A DNA stretch of 64,000 nt from positions 117,369-181,368 of the forward strand of contig CAWEBF010000025.1 in NCBI GenBank assembly GCA_963807235.1, given 5' to 3'. Within the stretch, counting starts at the first letter, position 1; the number at the start of each line of letters is the position of its first letter. The stretch comes from CAWEBF01 sp963807235. Lineage in GTDB: Bacteria; Acidobacteriota; Vicinamibacteria; Vicinamibacterales; UBA2999. The translations under genes were made by a program, and so were the position numbers. The notes beneath the pieces are model-generated. The model was given only the letters and a program-made list of their open reading frames with translations. It was not told the DNA's origin and ran no database searches. Below, piece after piece: positions 9,889 through 19,317 of this stretch.

Positions 9889-10794
9889 TCATCGAACCTC
9901 CGAACCCTGTGTCCGCGACGCAGACTGCACGAGGATGACGGCCACGAGAATCAGCGCGGTCGCTCCGCCCACCTGCGGCGTCAGGGCCTCGCCAGCGGCC
10001 AACCAGCCGAGGAAGACGGCCACGGCGGGATTGACGAAGGTGTGGGTCGCGACCAGCGTGGCCGAGTGGCGCTCGAGCAGCCACGTGTAGGCCGAGAACG
10101 CGACGATCGAGCCGAACACGATGAGATAGCCGAGGCCCAGGAGCGAGCGTGACGAGACCTCACGCAGCTCGAGGTCGCCAAGCTCTCCGCTGATCGCACT
10201 CGACGCGATCAGCAGCACGGCGCCGCTCAGCAGCGTGGTCGAGGCCCGGACGAACGCGTCCTGCGGCAGCGGGGCGGTCGCCGAATAGCGCACGCCGAGA
10301 GCCCACGACATCGCGCCGATCAGGATCGCGGTCGATCCCCAGAGCTGAGTGGACCCCGCGGACAACGTGTCGCGCGGTATCAGCAGCGCGACGCCGGCGA
10401 GCCCGGCGACGAGGCCGGCGATGGTCCGCCATCCGACGCGCTTGCGGTCGGATGGCATCAGCATGGCAATCCAGACTGGCTCGGTCGCCACCAGCAGCGC
10501 GGCGATGCCCGACGGGACCGTCTGTTCCGCCCAATGGAGCGTCCCGTGGCCGATGAGAAAGAACAGGACGGCCACCACGACGCTGGCCCGCCACTCCGTC
10601 GCGCTGACCCTGACCCGCCCGCCCATCCACGTGGACACGCCATAAAGGACCGCGCCGGCAACGAGGTGGCGCACGCCGGCCGTCAGGAGTGGCGGGATGG
10701 TCTCGACGGCGTACCGGATCGCGAGGTAGGTCGACCCCCAGATGACGTAGATGGCGAAGAACGCGAGCCATTCGCGCGCGCTGAGCTGCCTCAT
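9889..10794 (-). CDS. EamA/DMT-family transporter
   Basis: The 301-residue inner-membrane protein has about ten transmembrane helices in two EamA repeats (about 8-140 and 150-290). The first repeat opens with F-A-I-Y-V-I-W-G-S-T-Y-L-A-I-R-Y, typical of the drug/metabolite transporter superfamily and closest in style to YedA-like exporters. The second repeat ends with T-F-V-N-P-A-V-A-V-F-L-G-W-L-A-A-G-E, the common signature before the last helix. Such proteins export amino acids or other metabolites; no substrate can be assigned. It reads toward the DUF6152 gene and is followed upstream by the hydrolase at 10829. Confidence 0.9.
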   Translation of the reverse strand: MRQLSAREWLAFFAIYVIWGSTYLAIRYAVETIPPLLTAGVRHLVAGAVLYGVSTWMGGRVRVSATEWRASVVVAVLFFLIGHGTLHWAEQTVPSGIAALLVATEPVWIAMLMPSDRKRVGWRTIAGLVAGLAGVALLIPRDTLSAGSTQLWGSTAILIGAMSWALGVRYSATAPLPQDAFVRASTTLLSGAVLLIASSAISGELGDLELREVSSRSLLGLGYLIVFGSIVAFSAYTWLLERHSATLVATHTFVNPAVAVFLGWLAAGEALTPQVGGATALILVAVILVQSASRTQGSEVR

Positions 10795-10828
10795 GCGGCG
10801 CTCGACCGATCAGTGCGGCGGCGAGGTT

Positions 10829-11705
10829 CTATTTCGCCGTGCCGCGGAGATGCTGCTCGAACCACCGCACCATTTCGGGATTGGCACGTGTGAAATCGGC
10901 GTCCGTGAACGCGTGTTCGGCGCCTTCGATTCGGACGAACGACGCGGGCACGCCCGCTTTCGACAGCGCCGCGTACATCGTTTCGCCCTCGGCCATCGGG
11001 ACGAGCGTGTCGGCGTCGCCGTGCACGATGAGCGATGGAGCTGCCGCCGGCGAGACGAAGCGAATGGGTGAGTACTGCGCCGCTTCGGCCTCCGTCAACG
11101 CAGTTGCCGGGAACGCCCGGCTGTTCGCCCATCGAGAGAGATCCGTGGGCGGAAAGTACGCCACGACCGCGGCGACGCGACTGGATTCCCTGAGCACGGC
11201 GTCGGAGGCCGACGGATCCCCGGAGTCGGCTGTCGTACCGAGCAGCAGCGCGAGCTGCCCGCCGGCGCTGCCGCCCAACACGCCAATGCGGTTGGGGTCG
11301 ACGCCGTACTCGCCAGCGTGCTGACGGATGAAGCGGACCGACCGCCGCATGTCCGCCACGATCGCCGACATGGGATATTTCGGGCTGCTGCCGTGTCTCA
11401 CCGCGAATACGGTAAACCCCTTCTCGGTCAACGGGGGATAGGTACTGGGCCATATGACGGCCTAACTCCACGCTCGATTGCCACCCGGCGCTCACGATCG
11501 AGATGACGCCAGCGCCGTTGGAGTGTGCCGGACGGTAGACGTCGAAAGTCAGGGCGAGGCCATCCTTGTGCCCGTACACCACATCCGTGGTCACCGAGGG
11601 CTGGCGCGCCGGCTCGGGCGCAGCGGCAACCCCAGGCTCCGATGGTGCACACGCCCACGTGAGAAGAGCGGCAAGTACGACGAACGACCGCAAGCAACTG
11701 CTCAT
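10829..11705 (-). CDS. Secreted alpha/beta hydrolase (esterase-like), one frameshift
   Basis: An export signal at the ATG (hydrophobic core then A-C) is followed by V-T-T-D-V-V-Y-G-H-K-D-G-L-A-L-T-F-D-V-Y, the usual opening of BD-FAE/Est-type hydrolases. A one-base slip near 11440 separates this from the catalytic part. There G-G-S-A-G-G-Q holds the nucleophile serine, H-G-D-A-D-T-L-V-P the acid residue region, and E-H-A-F the histidine. The substrate is unknown; the family cleaves esters. As read, the second half could be started from an internal ATG at 11431, but that would lose the signal and the first strands. Confidence 0.75.
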
Positions 11706-11863
11706 TCGGATGCTCTGATGAAGCGTAACCTGACGACCGTCCTCTAGCTACAGAACCTGGCGATGTCCTTGCCAAGGTCCTGCCGGAGGTGCAGAATGTT
11801 CAAGCACGCGAGATAGCTGGTCGTCGATCGTGGCAAATGACGCTTCAGAAAGAGGACACGTCC

Positions 11864-12312
11864 ATGCTTCGAGTCAGTCTCTCAATCATCCTGCTCGCGG
11901 TGTGACGGTCGCCACTCCCGTGGCGCGCTCGGCCGATAACGACCAGATCGAGACATTGACGATCAAGGGCTCGGTCACCTACGAGGCCGACGCGGCGCTG
12001 CCTCCCGGCAGCCGCGCGGTCATCGAGCTGCGCCATCTGCCCGCGCTCCCAGGCGCCCCGTCGGTCGTCGAGCGGCGGATCGATCTCGAGGGCAAGCAGT
12101 CGCCAGTGCCGTTCGAGTTCACGTTGGAACGCTACAAACTCACCGGGAACGCGACGTACTTCGTGCGCGGCGCCGTCGTCTCCGAGAAGCGCGCGGTCTG
12201 GACCGCAGACGACATCAAGATCGACGTGACCCAGTCCACCGTGGACGTGAAAGAGATCACGCTGAGGCCGGCAACGGCGGGCGCGCCGGTCCTGGACTCG
12301 GCGCCGCGATGA
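11864..12312 (+). CDS. YbaY-like exported protein (frameshift in the signal peptide)
   Basis: The ATG at 11864 begins a signal peptide (MLRVSLSIILLA). The frame hits a TGA at about 11903, but shifting by one base continues directly as V-T-V-A-T-P-V-A-R-S-A and the mature protein. That part, I-K-G-S-V-T-Y, L-P-P-G-S-R-A-V-I-E-L, V-P-F-E-F-T-L-E-R and Y-F-V-R-G-A-V-V, is the beta-sandwich of the YbaY/YscW family, small envelope proteins often attached as lipoproteins. No lipid-attachment cysteine is seen here. The role in the cell is unknown. Confidence 0.7.
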
Positions 12313-12448
12313 CGGTCGCGCTGGCATAGCATCGATCCCGCCCGAACTGAACTGCAGGGCAGAACGCCTTGCGACCTCAGTCGGTCGAGTCGCACCGTCC
12401 GGCTGGAATCGCGGGCCCGGACGTGAGACAAATGTCCCGGTCGGTCCG

Positions 12449-13525
12449 ATGAGCACGCCCGCGAAGACTCGCCAACACATTCGCTACGTGACTGCGCCGG
12501 ATGGAACACGGCTCGCGTGGGCAGAATCGGGCGCCGGTTCGGTCCTCGTGAAAGCGGCCAACTGGCTGACGCATCTCGAATACGAGTGGGAGAGTCCGGT
12601 CTGGCGCCACTGGCTGCAGTTCTTCTCTGCGCACTGCCGCTTCGTGCGCTACGACGAACGCGGCTGCGGCATGAGCGACTGGCAGGACGGCGTCCTGTCG
12701 CTCGAACAGTGGGCAGGCGATCTGGGATCGGTCGTCGAAGCGGCGCGACCCGACGCTCCGGTGACGCTGCTCGGCATCTCACAGGGCGCCGGCACGTGCA
12801 TTCAGTACGCGCTGGGCCACCCGGAACGCGTCGGTCGAATGATTCTCTACGGAGGATATGCTCGGGGCTGGAGACGGCGCGGCACCGCGGAAAGCCAGGC
12901 GGTGTACAAAGCGGTGATCGACCTCATGCGCGTCGCGTGGGGCAAAGACAATCCGGCGTTCCGGCAAACGTTCACGTCGCGCTTCATTCCGGGCGGCAGC
13001 CACGAGCAGCTGCAGTGGTTCAACGATCTGTGTCTGAAGACGACGCCAGGCGACGTCGCGGCCAGGATCCAGGAAGCGCGCGGCGATTTGGACCTCACCG
13101 CGGACCTGGGCCGCGTGAAGACGCCGACGCTCGTTCTGCATGCGAGAGACGACCAGGTGATCCCGATCGCGGAAGGCCGGCGGCTCGCGAGCGGCATTCC
13201 GGGCGCCGAGTTTGTCGAGCTCGATTCGCGCAACCACATCCTGCTCGAGCACGAACCGGCGTGGCAACGGTTTCAGGACGCCGTACTCGCTTTCCTGCAG
13301 CCCGGCCAGTCCCGCGGCGATTCCGTGTTCGCGGCCTTGTCGGCGCGCGAACGTCAGGTACTCGCGCTCATGGCCGACGGCTTGAGCAACACTGACATCG
13401 CCGAGCGGCTGAGCATCAGGGAGAAGACCGTCCGCAATCACGCGTCGAACCTGTTCGACAAGCTCGGTGTATGGTCGCGCGCGCGGGCGATCGTGTTCGC
13501 GCGCGATCATGGTTTCAGCGGCTGA
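12449..13525 (+). CDS. Alpha/beta hydrolase fused to a C-terminal LuxR-type DNA-binding domain
   Basis: Of 358 residues, about 1-285 form an alpha/beta hydrolase: R-Y-D-E-R-G-C-G-M-S-D, nucleophile elbow G-I-S-Q-G-A-G, acid region H-A-R-D-D-Q-V-I-P and histidine in R-N-H-I-L-L. Residues about 293-355 are a GerE/LuxR helix-turn-helix (L-S-A-R-E-R-Q-V-L-A-L-M-A-D-G-L-S-N, then I-R-E-K-T-V-R-N-H). The hydrolase half probably acts as a ligand sensor or hydrolyses the inducer, with the LuxR part binding DNA. Such fusions occur in several phyla. The gene stands alone, in a frame without breaks, and the target promoter is not evident. Confidence 0.9.
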   Translation: MSTPAKTRQHIRYVTAPDGTRLAWAESGAGSVLVKAANWLTHLEYEWESPVWRHWLQFFSAHCRFVRYDERGCGMSDWQDGVLSLEQWAGDLGSVVEAARPDAPVTLLGISQGAGTCIQYALGHPERVGRMILYGGYARGWRRRGTAESQAVYKAVIDLMRVAWGKDNPAFRQTFTSRFIPGGSHEQLQWFNDLCLKTTPGDVAARIQEARGDLDLTADLGRVKTPTLVLHARDDQVIPIAEGRRLASGIPGAEFVELDSRNHILLEHEPAWQRFQDAVLAFLQPGQSRGDSVFAALSARERQVLALMADGLSNTDIAERLSIREKTVRNHASNLFDKLGVWSRARAIVFARDHGFSG

Positions 13526-13619
13526 CTAGTGGCGGGAGATTAGCGAATTCATTCAAATCTCAGGGTCCGCTCACGGTTCGCTGAGGACTTTCGGGCAGGG
13601 CCTCCGTCACAGTGAACAC

Positions 13620-14633
13620 ATGAAACCCGCTACCAGTCTCGTGAACCCCGGGAAGGCATTCGCCTTTATCGCCTTCGCCCTCGTCATCGGGCCCTTGGGC
13701 ATCTATGTCGCCGAAGCTGACGATGCACCTGGCGCCGCGGTCATCGGCCTGCTGCTGATGCTCGTCGCGGTCGTGCTCGGCGTGAAAGCCGCGCGGAACC
13801 GGCTGCCGGCCTGGGCCGCCCGCACTGCGCTGGCCGTCGGCGCCCTTATTGCGGCGTTCGCCGCATTTGTGACCCATGCGACGGTTGTGGCAGCGCCCCT
13901 CTTCGCGCAGCCGGAGGACGTGCCGTCGGTCGTTGGGGCAGCGCCCTCTCAGCAGTGGGCGGCGGGGGCCGACCGCGCGCGGCAGCTGGTACGCGCAGCG
14001 ATCTCCGACCGAAACCTGCCTGGACTTTCGATCGCAGTCGGCGCCGGCGGCGGCATTGTCTGGGCCGAAGGGTTCGGCTGGAGGGACGTCGAAACGCGCG
14101 CGCCCGTCACCCCGAACACGCGATTCAACATCGGCACGGCGGCGTCCGTGGTCACTCCGGCCACCGTCGCTCAGCTCGGGCTGACCAACACCGGCGCTGA
14201 CTCGGCAGCGGCGTGGAGCCCGGAACATATCGGCGAGCCGGAAGAAGACTTCCCGCTCTTCAGGCTCATCCGCGACGTCATCCTCAGGCCGATCGGTATC
14301 GGCCGCGCGCAGCCGCTGCCGGGCGAGCGCGCGACGTTCTTCGTCCCGAGATCTAATGACAATCCAGGGCGCGGCAGGCGCCTGATGTATATGCGCGACC
14401 TGGCGTGCTGCGCCGGCGCGATGTCGTTCTACTCCACGCCTTCCGATCTCGTGCGCTTCGGCCTGGCCACGGGCGCCAGCGTCAACGGCGAGCTGGCGGG
14501 CGGGATGGTGATGTCGTTGATGACGAGGCGCGACAGCGGCGTCGTCGTCGTGGTGATGTCGAACATCGCGCATACGAACACGTCCGCGCTCGCGCAGAAA
14601 GTCGGGGACGCGTTCGCGGAACTGGCGCGATGA
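13620..14633 (+). CDS. Membrane-anchored beta-lactamase-fold protein lacking the catalytic Ser-x-x-Lys
   Basis: The 337-residue protein starts with three hydrophobic segments (about 10-30, 40-58, 65-95), followed by a serine-hydrolase (class C beta-lactamase/PBP-like) domain: G-L-S-I-A-V-G-A-G-G-G-I-V-W-A-E-G-F-G-W and S-T-P-S-D-L-V-R-F-G. Where the family has S-x-x-K (as in the protein at 26147, S-L-S-K), this one reads T-A-A-S. The segment carrying the Y-x-N motif, roughly 70-100 residues, is missing. It is therefore predicted to be inactive or a binding protein. There is no frameshift, so the loss is not a reading artefact. Confidence 0.7.
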   Translation: MKPATSLVNPGKAFAFIAFALVIGPLGIYVAEADDAPGAAVIGLLLMLVAVVLGVKAARNRLPAWAARTALAVGALIAAFAAFVTHATVVAAPLFAQPEDVPSVVGAAPSQQWAAGADRARQLVRAAISDRNLPGLSIAVGAGGGIVWAEGFGWRDVETRAPVTPNTRFNIGTAASVVTPATVAQLGLTNTGADSAAAWSPEHIGEPEEDFPLFRLIRDVILRPIGIGRAQPLPGERATFFVPRSNDNPGRGRRLMYMRDLACCAGAMSFYSTPSDLVRFGLATGASVNGELAGGMVMSLMTRRDSGVVVVVMSNIAHTNTSALAQKVGDAFAELAR

Positions 14634-14696
14634 GGCACCCAGCCGCCGAGTGGACCGATGGCAACGCAACCGCGGCGCGGGCAACCCCGCTTGGCC

Positions 14697-15662
14697 TCAC
14701 GGGAGGCCGAGAAAGCGGGCCGGATTGGTCTTGGTCATCAAGTCGATTTCTGCCTGAGTGAACCCCTCCTTCAGGAGGACCGCAATCGCCATCTGGAAAG
14801 CCTCGGCGTAGTTCACCCTGCCAGGCTGGCCGAGATCAGAACTCAGGATGATGTTCGCTGGACCAAGCGCTCGAATGTCCGCGATCTTCTGCGGTCCGTA
14901 ATCAATCGTCGGATTCTCGGCATTGACGACTGCGGGCACGCCCTTAACCGCGGGTCCCCCGGTGAGGCCCTCCCCGCTCGTCACCACCTCGATCATTGCG
15001 CCCTCACGCGCCGCTTCCTTCAGCTGCGTCATGGACATCACCATCCCCGAATGGTTGGGGTGCTGCACATAGATCTTGTTGACACCGACGGCCCTTGCCG
15101 CACGGATCAGCATCAGGACTTCCGCCGGACTGACGTGTCCAGTGGACAAGCCGAGATTGTGCTTCGCGATGACCTTGAGGACTTCCTGCGTCTCCGGCAG
15201 CAGCCGGCCGTCACGCGAGACCGCGACTCTGCCGGGCTGGCCCTCGTTGCGGTATTCCGCGTCCATGGTCGGCATGTACACGACCTTACCCAGGCCGCCA
15301 CGCGTCAAGGCCATCGCCTCCACCGCTGCGGGATTCATGCCGCCCACATACCGGTTCAGGACGATGCCGCCGAAGACCTCGACGCCCGGGACAACCTGAG
15401 ACACCAGGTAAGCCCAGGAAGCAGTCTCGGTCGTGTGTTCCTTGAGCACTATCCCCCGCATGCCGTAGATCTTGGCGATCTGGGCCGCCTGGATAGCGTC
15501 GAATTGGCGCTGGAAATTCAGCGCCCCCGTCTGCGGCGCCGCGTGCGCATGAATGTCGATGACGCCCGCGAGGCTCGGTGCAACCTTGGCCTGTGCGAGC
15601 CCCCTGCCAGGCAAGCAGAACAGCGACGCCAGAACACCCAAGAGCAACGCTCGACGTCTCAT
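14697..15662 (-). CDS. DUF6282-type amidohydrolase-like exported protein
   Basis: The start at 15662 gives 321 residues with a signal peptide (MRRRALLLGVLASLFCLPGR). The mature part begins with the metal-site motif D-I-H-A-H-A-A-P, followed by V-L-K-E-H-T-T-E, Y-V-Q-H-P-N-H-S-G and S-S-D-L-G-Q-P, as expected of a TIM-barrel metallohydrolase. The family (DUF6282) has no assigned reaction. An in-frame extension upstream to 15770 only adds the tRNA-like repeat at 15706-15755 and is not coding. It is a monocistronic gene on the left edge of the first tRNA-fragment repeat. Confidence 0.82.
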   Translation of the reverse strand: MRRRALLLGVLASLFCLPGRGLAQAKVAPSLAGVIDIHAHAAPQTGALNFQRQFDAIQAAQIAKIYGMRGIVLKEHTTETASWAYLVSQVVPGVEVFGGIVLNRYVGGMNPAAVEAMALTRGGLGKVVYMPTMDAEYRNEGQPGRVAVSRDGRLLPETQEVLKVIAKHNLGLSTGHVSPAEVLMLIRAARAVGVNKIYVQHPNHSGMVMSMTQLKEAAREGAMIEVVTSGEGLTGGPAVKGVPAVVNAENPTIDYGPQKIADIRALGPANIILSSDLGQPGRVNYAEAFQMAIAVLLKEGFTQAEIDLMTKTNPARFLGLP

Positions 15663-15705
15663 CGTTCGCCCCATCATCTGTCCAATGTGTGGCAATGGAA
15701 ACGAG

Positions 15706-15755
15706 AAACGATAGCGACTATTGGCGACCAACTGCAAATGGCTGGGAGGCAGGGA
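15706..15755. repeat. tRNA-Gln 3'-end remnant A (candidate old attachment site)
   Basis: Positions 15739-15755 read TGGCTGGGAGGCAGGGA, identical to the complement of the acceptor end and CCA of tRNA-Gln at 44855-44871. The 33 bases to its left match those left of the copy at 29929, so that 15706-15755 and 29896-29945 differ at only three positions. Same orientation as the tRNA. Most simply it marks the edge of a past integration, or a stretch copied from one. Confidence 0.55.
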
Positions 15756-15891
15756 GCCCCGCTCACCCAAATCTCACGGAATGCTCACCTCCACGTGAAG
15801 ACACCGGCTGGTTCGCGGTCGATACTCCCATCCGCCGGCTCGATGAGCATGGCCCCATGCACCGGCATCTGCGGACTGGAGGAGCGAGCGT

Positions 15892-18353
15892 ATGAATACC
15901 GGCCTGGTCTCGTGGCTCGACTGGAAGCTGGGCGCGCGTATGCTGCTGAAGTATCCCGCGCTCACGATCATCGGCGGCCTTTCGCTGGCCGCGGCCATCG
16001 CGATTGGGGCGGTCGGCATCGAAGTCGCCGGCGAACTGCTGTACAAACGCCTGCCGTTCCCTGAAGGCGGTCGAATCGTGCGCCTGGAGACGCAGGACGC
16101 GGCGGCGTCACGCGTGGAGCCAAGGGTGCTCCACGATTTCGCGATCTGGCGGCGATCTCTCAAGACGGTGGGGGAACTCGGTGCCGCGCGCGTGAGCGAG
16201 CGCAACGTGCTCACGGGCGAAGGCCGCGTCGAAGCCCTGCGGGTGGCGGAGATCACGGCGTCGGCGTTTCCGCTCACCCGCGTGCCGCCGCTGCTTGGCA
16301 GGCCGCTGCAGCCGACAGACGAAATGCCGGGGGCGGCGCCCGTCGTGGTCCTGGGTTACGACGTCTGGCAGAGACAGTTCCTGCACGACCCGGCGATCAT
16401 CGGCCGCGTCGTGACGGTGGGTCGCACGGCTCGCACCGTGGTGGGCGTGATGCCGCCGCGCTTCGGCTTCCCGCACAATCAGCAGGTATGGGTGCCATTG
16501 CCGGTCCAGGACGCGCCGCCGCGCGAAGGGCCGGCCGTGCAGGTGTTCGGCCGCCTCGCCGACGGAGCGAGCTGGCAGGACCGCCGCGGCGGAGCTCGAC
16601 GTCGTCTCGGCACGCTTGGCCGCCGACCAGCCGGCAACCCACGCGCACCTGCGGACGCGCGTTCGCGCATTCGCCGGGCGCACGCCTGGTGATCCGCTGC
16701 GGCTGGAAGATCTGGCGATCCACGCCATCGTCCTGCTGGTGCTGGGGGCGGTCTCGGCGAACGTCGCAACGCTGATCTTCGCGCGCACGGCGATGCGCGA
16801 ATCGGAGATGGTCGTCCGTCACGCGCTGGGGGCGAGCCGTGGCCGCGTGATCGCGCAGATCGTCACCGAAGGGCTCGTGCTGGCCCTCGCCGCCGCCGTG
16901 CTCGGGCTCGTCGTGGCCCAGACGACAGTGCGCTATGCCTGGGCCCGGGCGAGTCAGCTCACGGGGGAGGACCTGCCGTTCTGGGTAGATCTCAGGCTCG
17001 AGCCTGTCACCGTTGCGTATGCGCTGCTTCTCGCGCTCGTCGCCGCGGCACTGATCGGCCTGCTGCCCGCACTGAAGGCCACAGGTGGGTCCGTCCTGCG
17101 GGGACTACAGGGGATCACGGGCACCGGCGGGACGATGAAGTTCGGCGGCATCTGGTCGTTCATCGTCGGCGCGCAGGTGGCGTGCACGCTGCTGTTCGTG
17201 CCGGCCGCGGTCGGAATCTACACCACCTCTGTTCAGAACCGGCCACAGTGGACAGCGTTTCCGACGGAGCGTTACCTCACCTTCCACCTCAGGATGGACA
17301 CCGAGGCGCTGACCGGCGAGCGCGGTGTGCTTGACGATGTGCAGATCGGCGCCCGTCGCGCGCTGGCATACGAAGCATTCGCGAGCCAGTTGCGTGAGCA
17401 GCCTGGTGTGACGCACGTGGCGCACGGCGATCGCCTGCCGACGATGTCCCCGGAGTGGGTGGCGGTGGAAATGGAGCAGGACGGTGCACCTCCGGCCCGC
17501 CTGCAGCGGCAATTTCGAGGGCGGATTCGCGATGGCGGCTGTCGGTGCGGGCTATCACGAGGCGTTCGGCGCCAGGATCGTAGCCGGTCGCGGCTTGCGT
17601 GCCGCCGACGCTGGGGCGCCGAACGGGCCCGTCGTGGTCAACCAGGCGTTCATGCGCGTGGTGGGCAGGAATCCCGTGGGCGCACGCGTCCGAACGCTCC
17701 AGGGGGGCAGCGAGCGCGAGCCGGGACCCTGGCACGAGATCGTCGGCGTGGTCACCGATCTGTGGACGGTCCCGGCCGATTGGGGTGGGGCGGCGTACGT
17801 CTATCGCGCGGCCTCGACGGCGGAGCTCGATCCTCTCGTGGTCGCGGTGCGCGTCGCGGGGGACGCAGCGCCGCTTGCGCCCCGCGTCGCCGCCCTTGCG
17901 CGGCAGGTCGATGCGGGGCTGCAGCTCCGGGACATCGCGACCCTCCAGGAGACCGTCGCACAGCAGCAGGCGGGGGGCATCGGCGGCGTCGTAATCGGCA
18001 GCATTCTGCTCGTGGCGGTGGTCTTCTCCGCTGCCGGTCTGTACGCCCTCATGGCCGTCGCCGTGGCGCGTCGCACCCGCGAGATTGGAATCCGTATCGC
18101 ACTCGGTGCCAACCCCCGCCACGTGCTCCGTAGCGTTTTCGCTCGCGCCGGTCGTCAGCTCGGCGGCGGCATCATCGCCGGCAACAGCATCGTCCTGCTC
18201 CTCGCGTGGCGCGCCGACAGCCTGACCGTGGATCTCCTCGTCTCATCGATGATCACGTCCGTCATCATGGCGGCCGTGGGCGTGCTCGCGTGCGCCGCAC
18301 CGGCGAGCCGAGCGCTGCGTGTTCAACCGACCGAGGCGCTGCGGCAGGGTTGA
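15892..18353 (+). CDS. ADOP-type ABC transporter permease without PadR partner (two frameshifts)
   Basis: The protein begins directly with the first transmembrane segment (L-K-Y-P-A-L-T-I-I-G-G-L-S-L-A) and lacks the soluble permease-prefix helix of the other two ADOPs. The order is periplasmic domain (about 50-230), FtsX core (A-L-G-A-S-R-G-R-V-I-A-Q-I), a second transmembrane segment and periplasmic domain, then the last FtsX core (R-T-R-E-I-G-I-R-I-A-L-G-A) ending at Q-P-T-E-A-L-R-Q-G. One-base slips occur near 16585 and 17510. The corrected product is about 820 residues, normal for the family. The transported substrate is unknown. Confidence 0.8.
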
Positions 18354-18450
18354 CGTGTCTTGGGGCCTCCGGGACCCATTGCGCTGGCCACGGTAATAGG
18401 TCCTCAGGGCTCACGAAAGGGCGCTACCATCGCGATTGGAGGCCACCGGA

Positions 18451-18885
18451 ATGAGGCAGGCACTGGTGACGCTGGCAGCGACTCTCTCTGTCGCACTCAC
18501 ATCGCCTCCTGCGCATGCGCATCACAGCCACTTCTACGATGAGTGCAAGATCATAACCATCGAGGGGCGTGTCGAAAGCGCGGCATTCAAGAACCCACAC
18601 AACTTGATCGTTCTCAGACTCGATGATGGAACGGCCTATGCCGTCGATTGGGTCAATGTGACCTGGTTGACGAGGGCCAGCGTCATCAATGCCGCGAAAG
18701 GAGCGGTAGTACCTGGGGCGCGCCTCGAGGTGACGGGTTATCTCATCAGGGATGCGGCTACGATCCCGAAATCGAAGGGCGTCGTGGACCCGAATACCGT
18801 CGAAGCTCGCTTGCTACGGCGCGTGGACGACAGTTTCAGCTGGGGGATGCCTCCGAGGTCAACCTCACCGAACTGCGACCGGTAG
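18451..18885 (+). CDS. DUF6152-type small secreted protein
   Basis: The ATG at 18451 follows a GGAGG site eight bases upstream and is chosen over the one at 18436, which would place the ribosome site inside the gene. A signal peptide ending P-A-H-A is followed by H-H-S-H-F-Y-D and F-K-N-P-H-N, the family pattern. The last 35 residues (from P-K-S-K-G-V-V-D-P) add a tail not present in the other two copies in this window. It follows the ADOP gene at about 100 bases, so this ADOP also has a DUF6152 neighbour. Confidence 0.82.
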   Translation: MRQALVTLAATLSVALTSPPAHAHHSHFYDECKIITIEGRVESAAFKNPHNLIVLRLDDGTAYAVDWVNVTWLTRASVINAAKGAVVPGARLEVTGYLIRDAATIPKSKGVVDPNTVEARLLRRVDDSFSWGMPPRSTSPNCDR

Positions 18886-18921
18886 GCAGCGCCGGCTGAC
18901 GGAAAGACCAGTCAATGTCTC

Positions 18922-18952
18922 TTGACGGATATGTATATCGATTGATATACAT
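18922..18952 (+). promoter_or_regulatory. Promoter overlapped by a perfect palindrome: candidate PadR operator
   Basis: TTGACG (18922-18927) and TATACA (18946-18951), 18 bases apart, form a good sigma-70 promoter. The perfect inverted repeat ATGTATATC - GATT - GATATACAT (18931-18952) covers the spacer and the -10 box, so a bound dimer would block RNA polymerase. The PadR start codon at 18961 lies about 10 bases after the -10 box, implying a very short or absent leader. Autorepression is inferred from position and family habit. Confidence 0.7.
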
Positions 18953-18960
18953 ATGGGCCA

Positions 18961-19317
18961 ATGGCCAAGAAGAGCCCGGACGCGTTTCTACCCCTGAAGA
19001 GCAATTGGTTTCACATTCTGCTCTGTCTCGTCGAGGGCGAGCAGCACGGCTACGGCATCATGCAGAACGTGCTGGAGCGCAGCGGCGGCAAGGTAACCCT
19101 CTGGCCCGCGACGTTGTACGGATCGTTGAAGCGGCTCATCCTGGCGGGGTTGATCGCCGAATCGGGCGACCGACCGGCGCCGGAGTTCGACGACGCACGA
19201 CGTCGGTACTACAAGTTGACGCCGCTGGGCCGGCGCGTCCTCGATCTCGAGAGCCAGCGGCTCAAGGACCTGGTCCGGATACTCGACACAAGGCGACGGC
19301 AGGAGGCGCGCTCGTGA
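18961..19317 (+). CDS. PadR-family transcriptional regulator
   Basis: The 118-residue winged-helix protein has H-I-L-L-C-L-V-E-G-E-Q-H-G-Y-G-I-M and the recognition helix region W-P-A-T-L-Y-G-S-L-K-R-L, with the wing R-R-Y-Y-K-L-T-P-L-G-R-R-V-L. The promoter-operator immediately upstream suggests autorepression and a leaderless or nearly leaderless transcript. Its stop overlaps the next gene's GTG start by four bases, but that gene is a stub with a permease-prefix-like N-terminus and not a permease, an unusual partner for a PadR. Confidence 0.92.
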   Translation: MAKKSPDAFLPLKSNWFHILLCLVEGEQHGYGIMQNVLERSGGKVTLWPATLYGSLKRLILAGLIAESGDRPAPEFDDARRRYYKLTPLGRRVLDLESQRLKDLVRILDTRRRQEARS

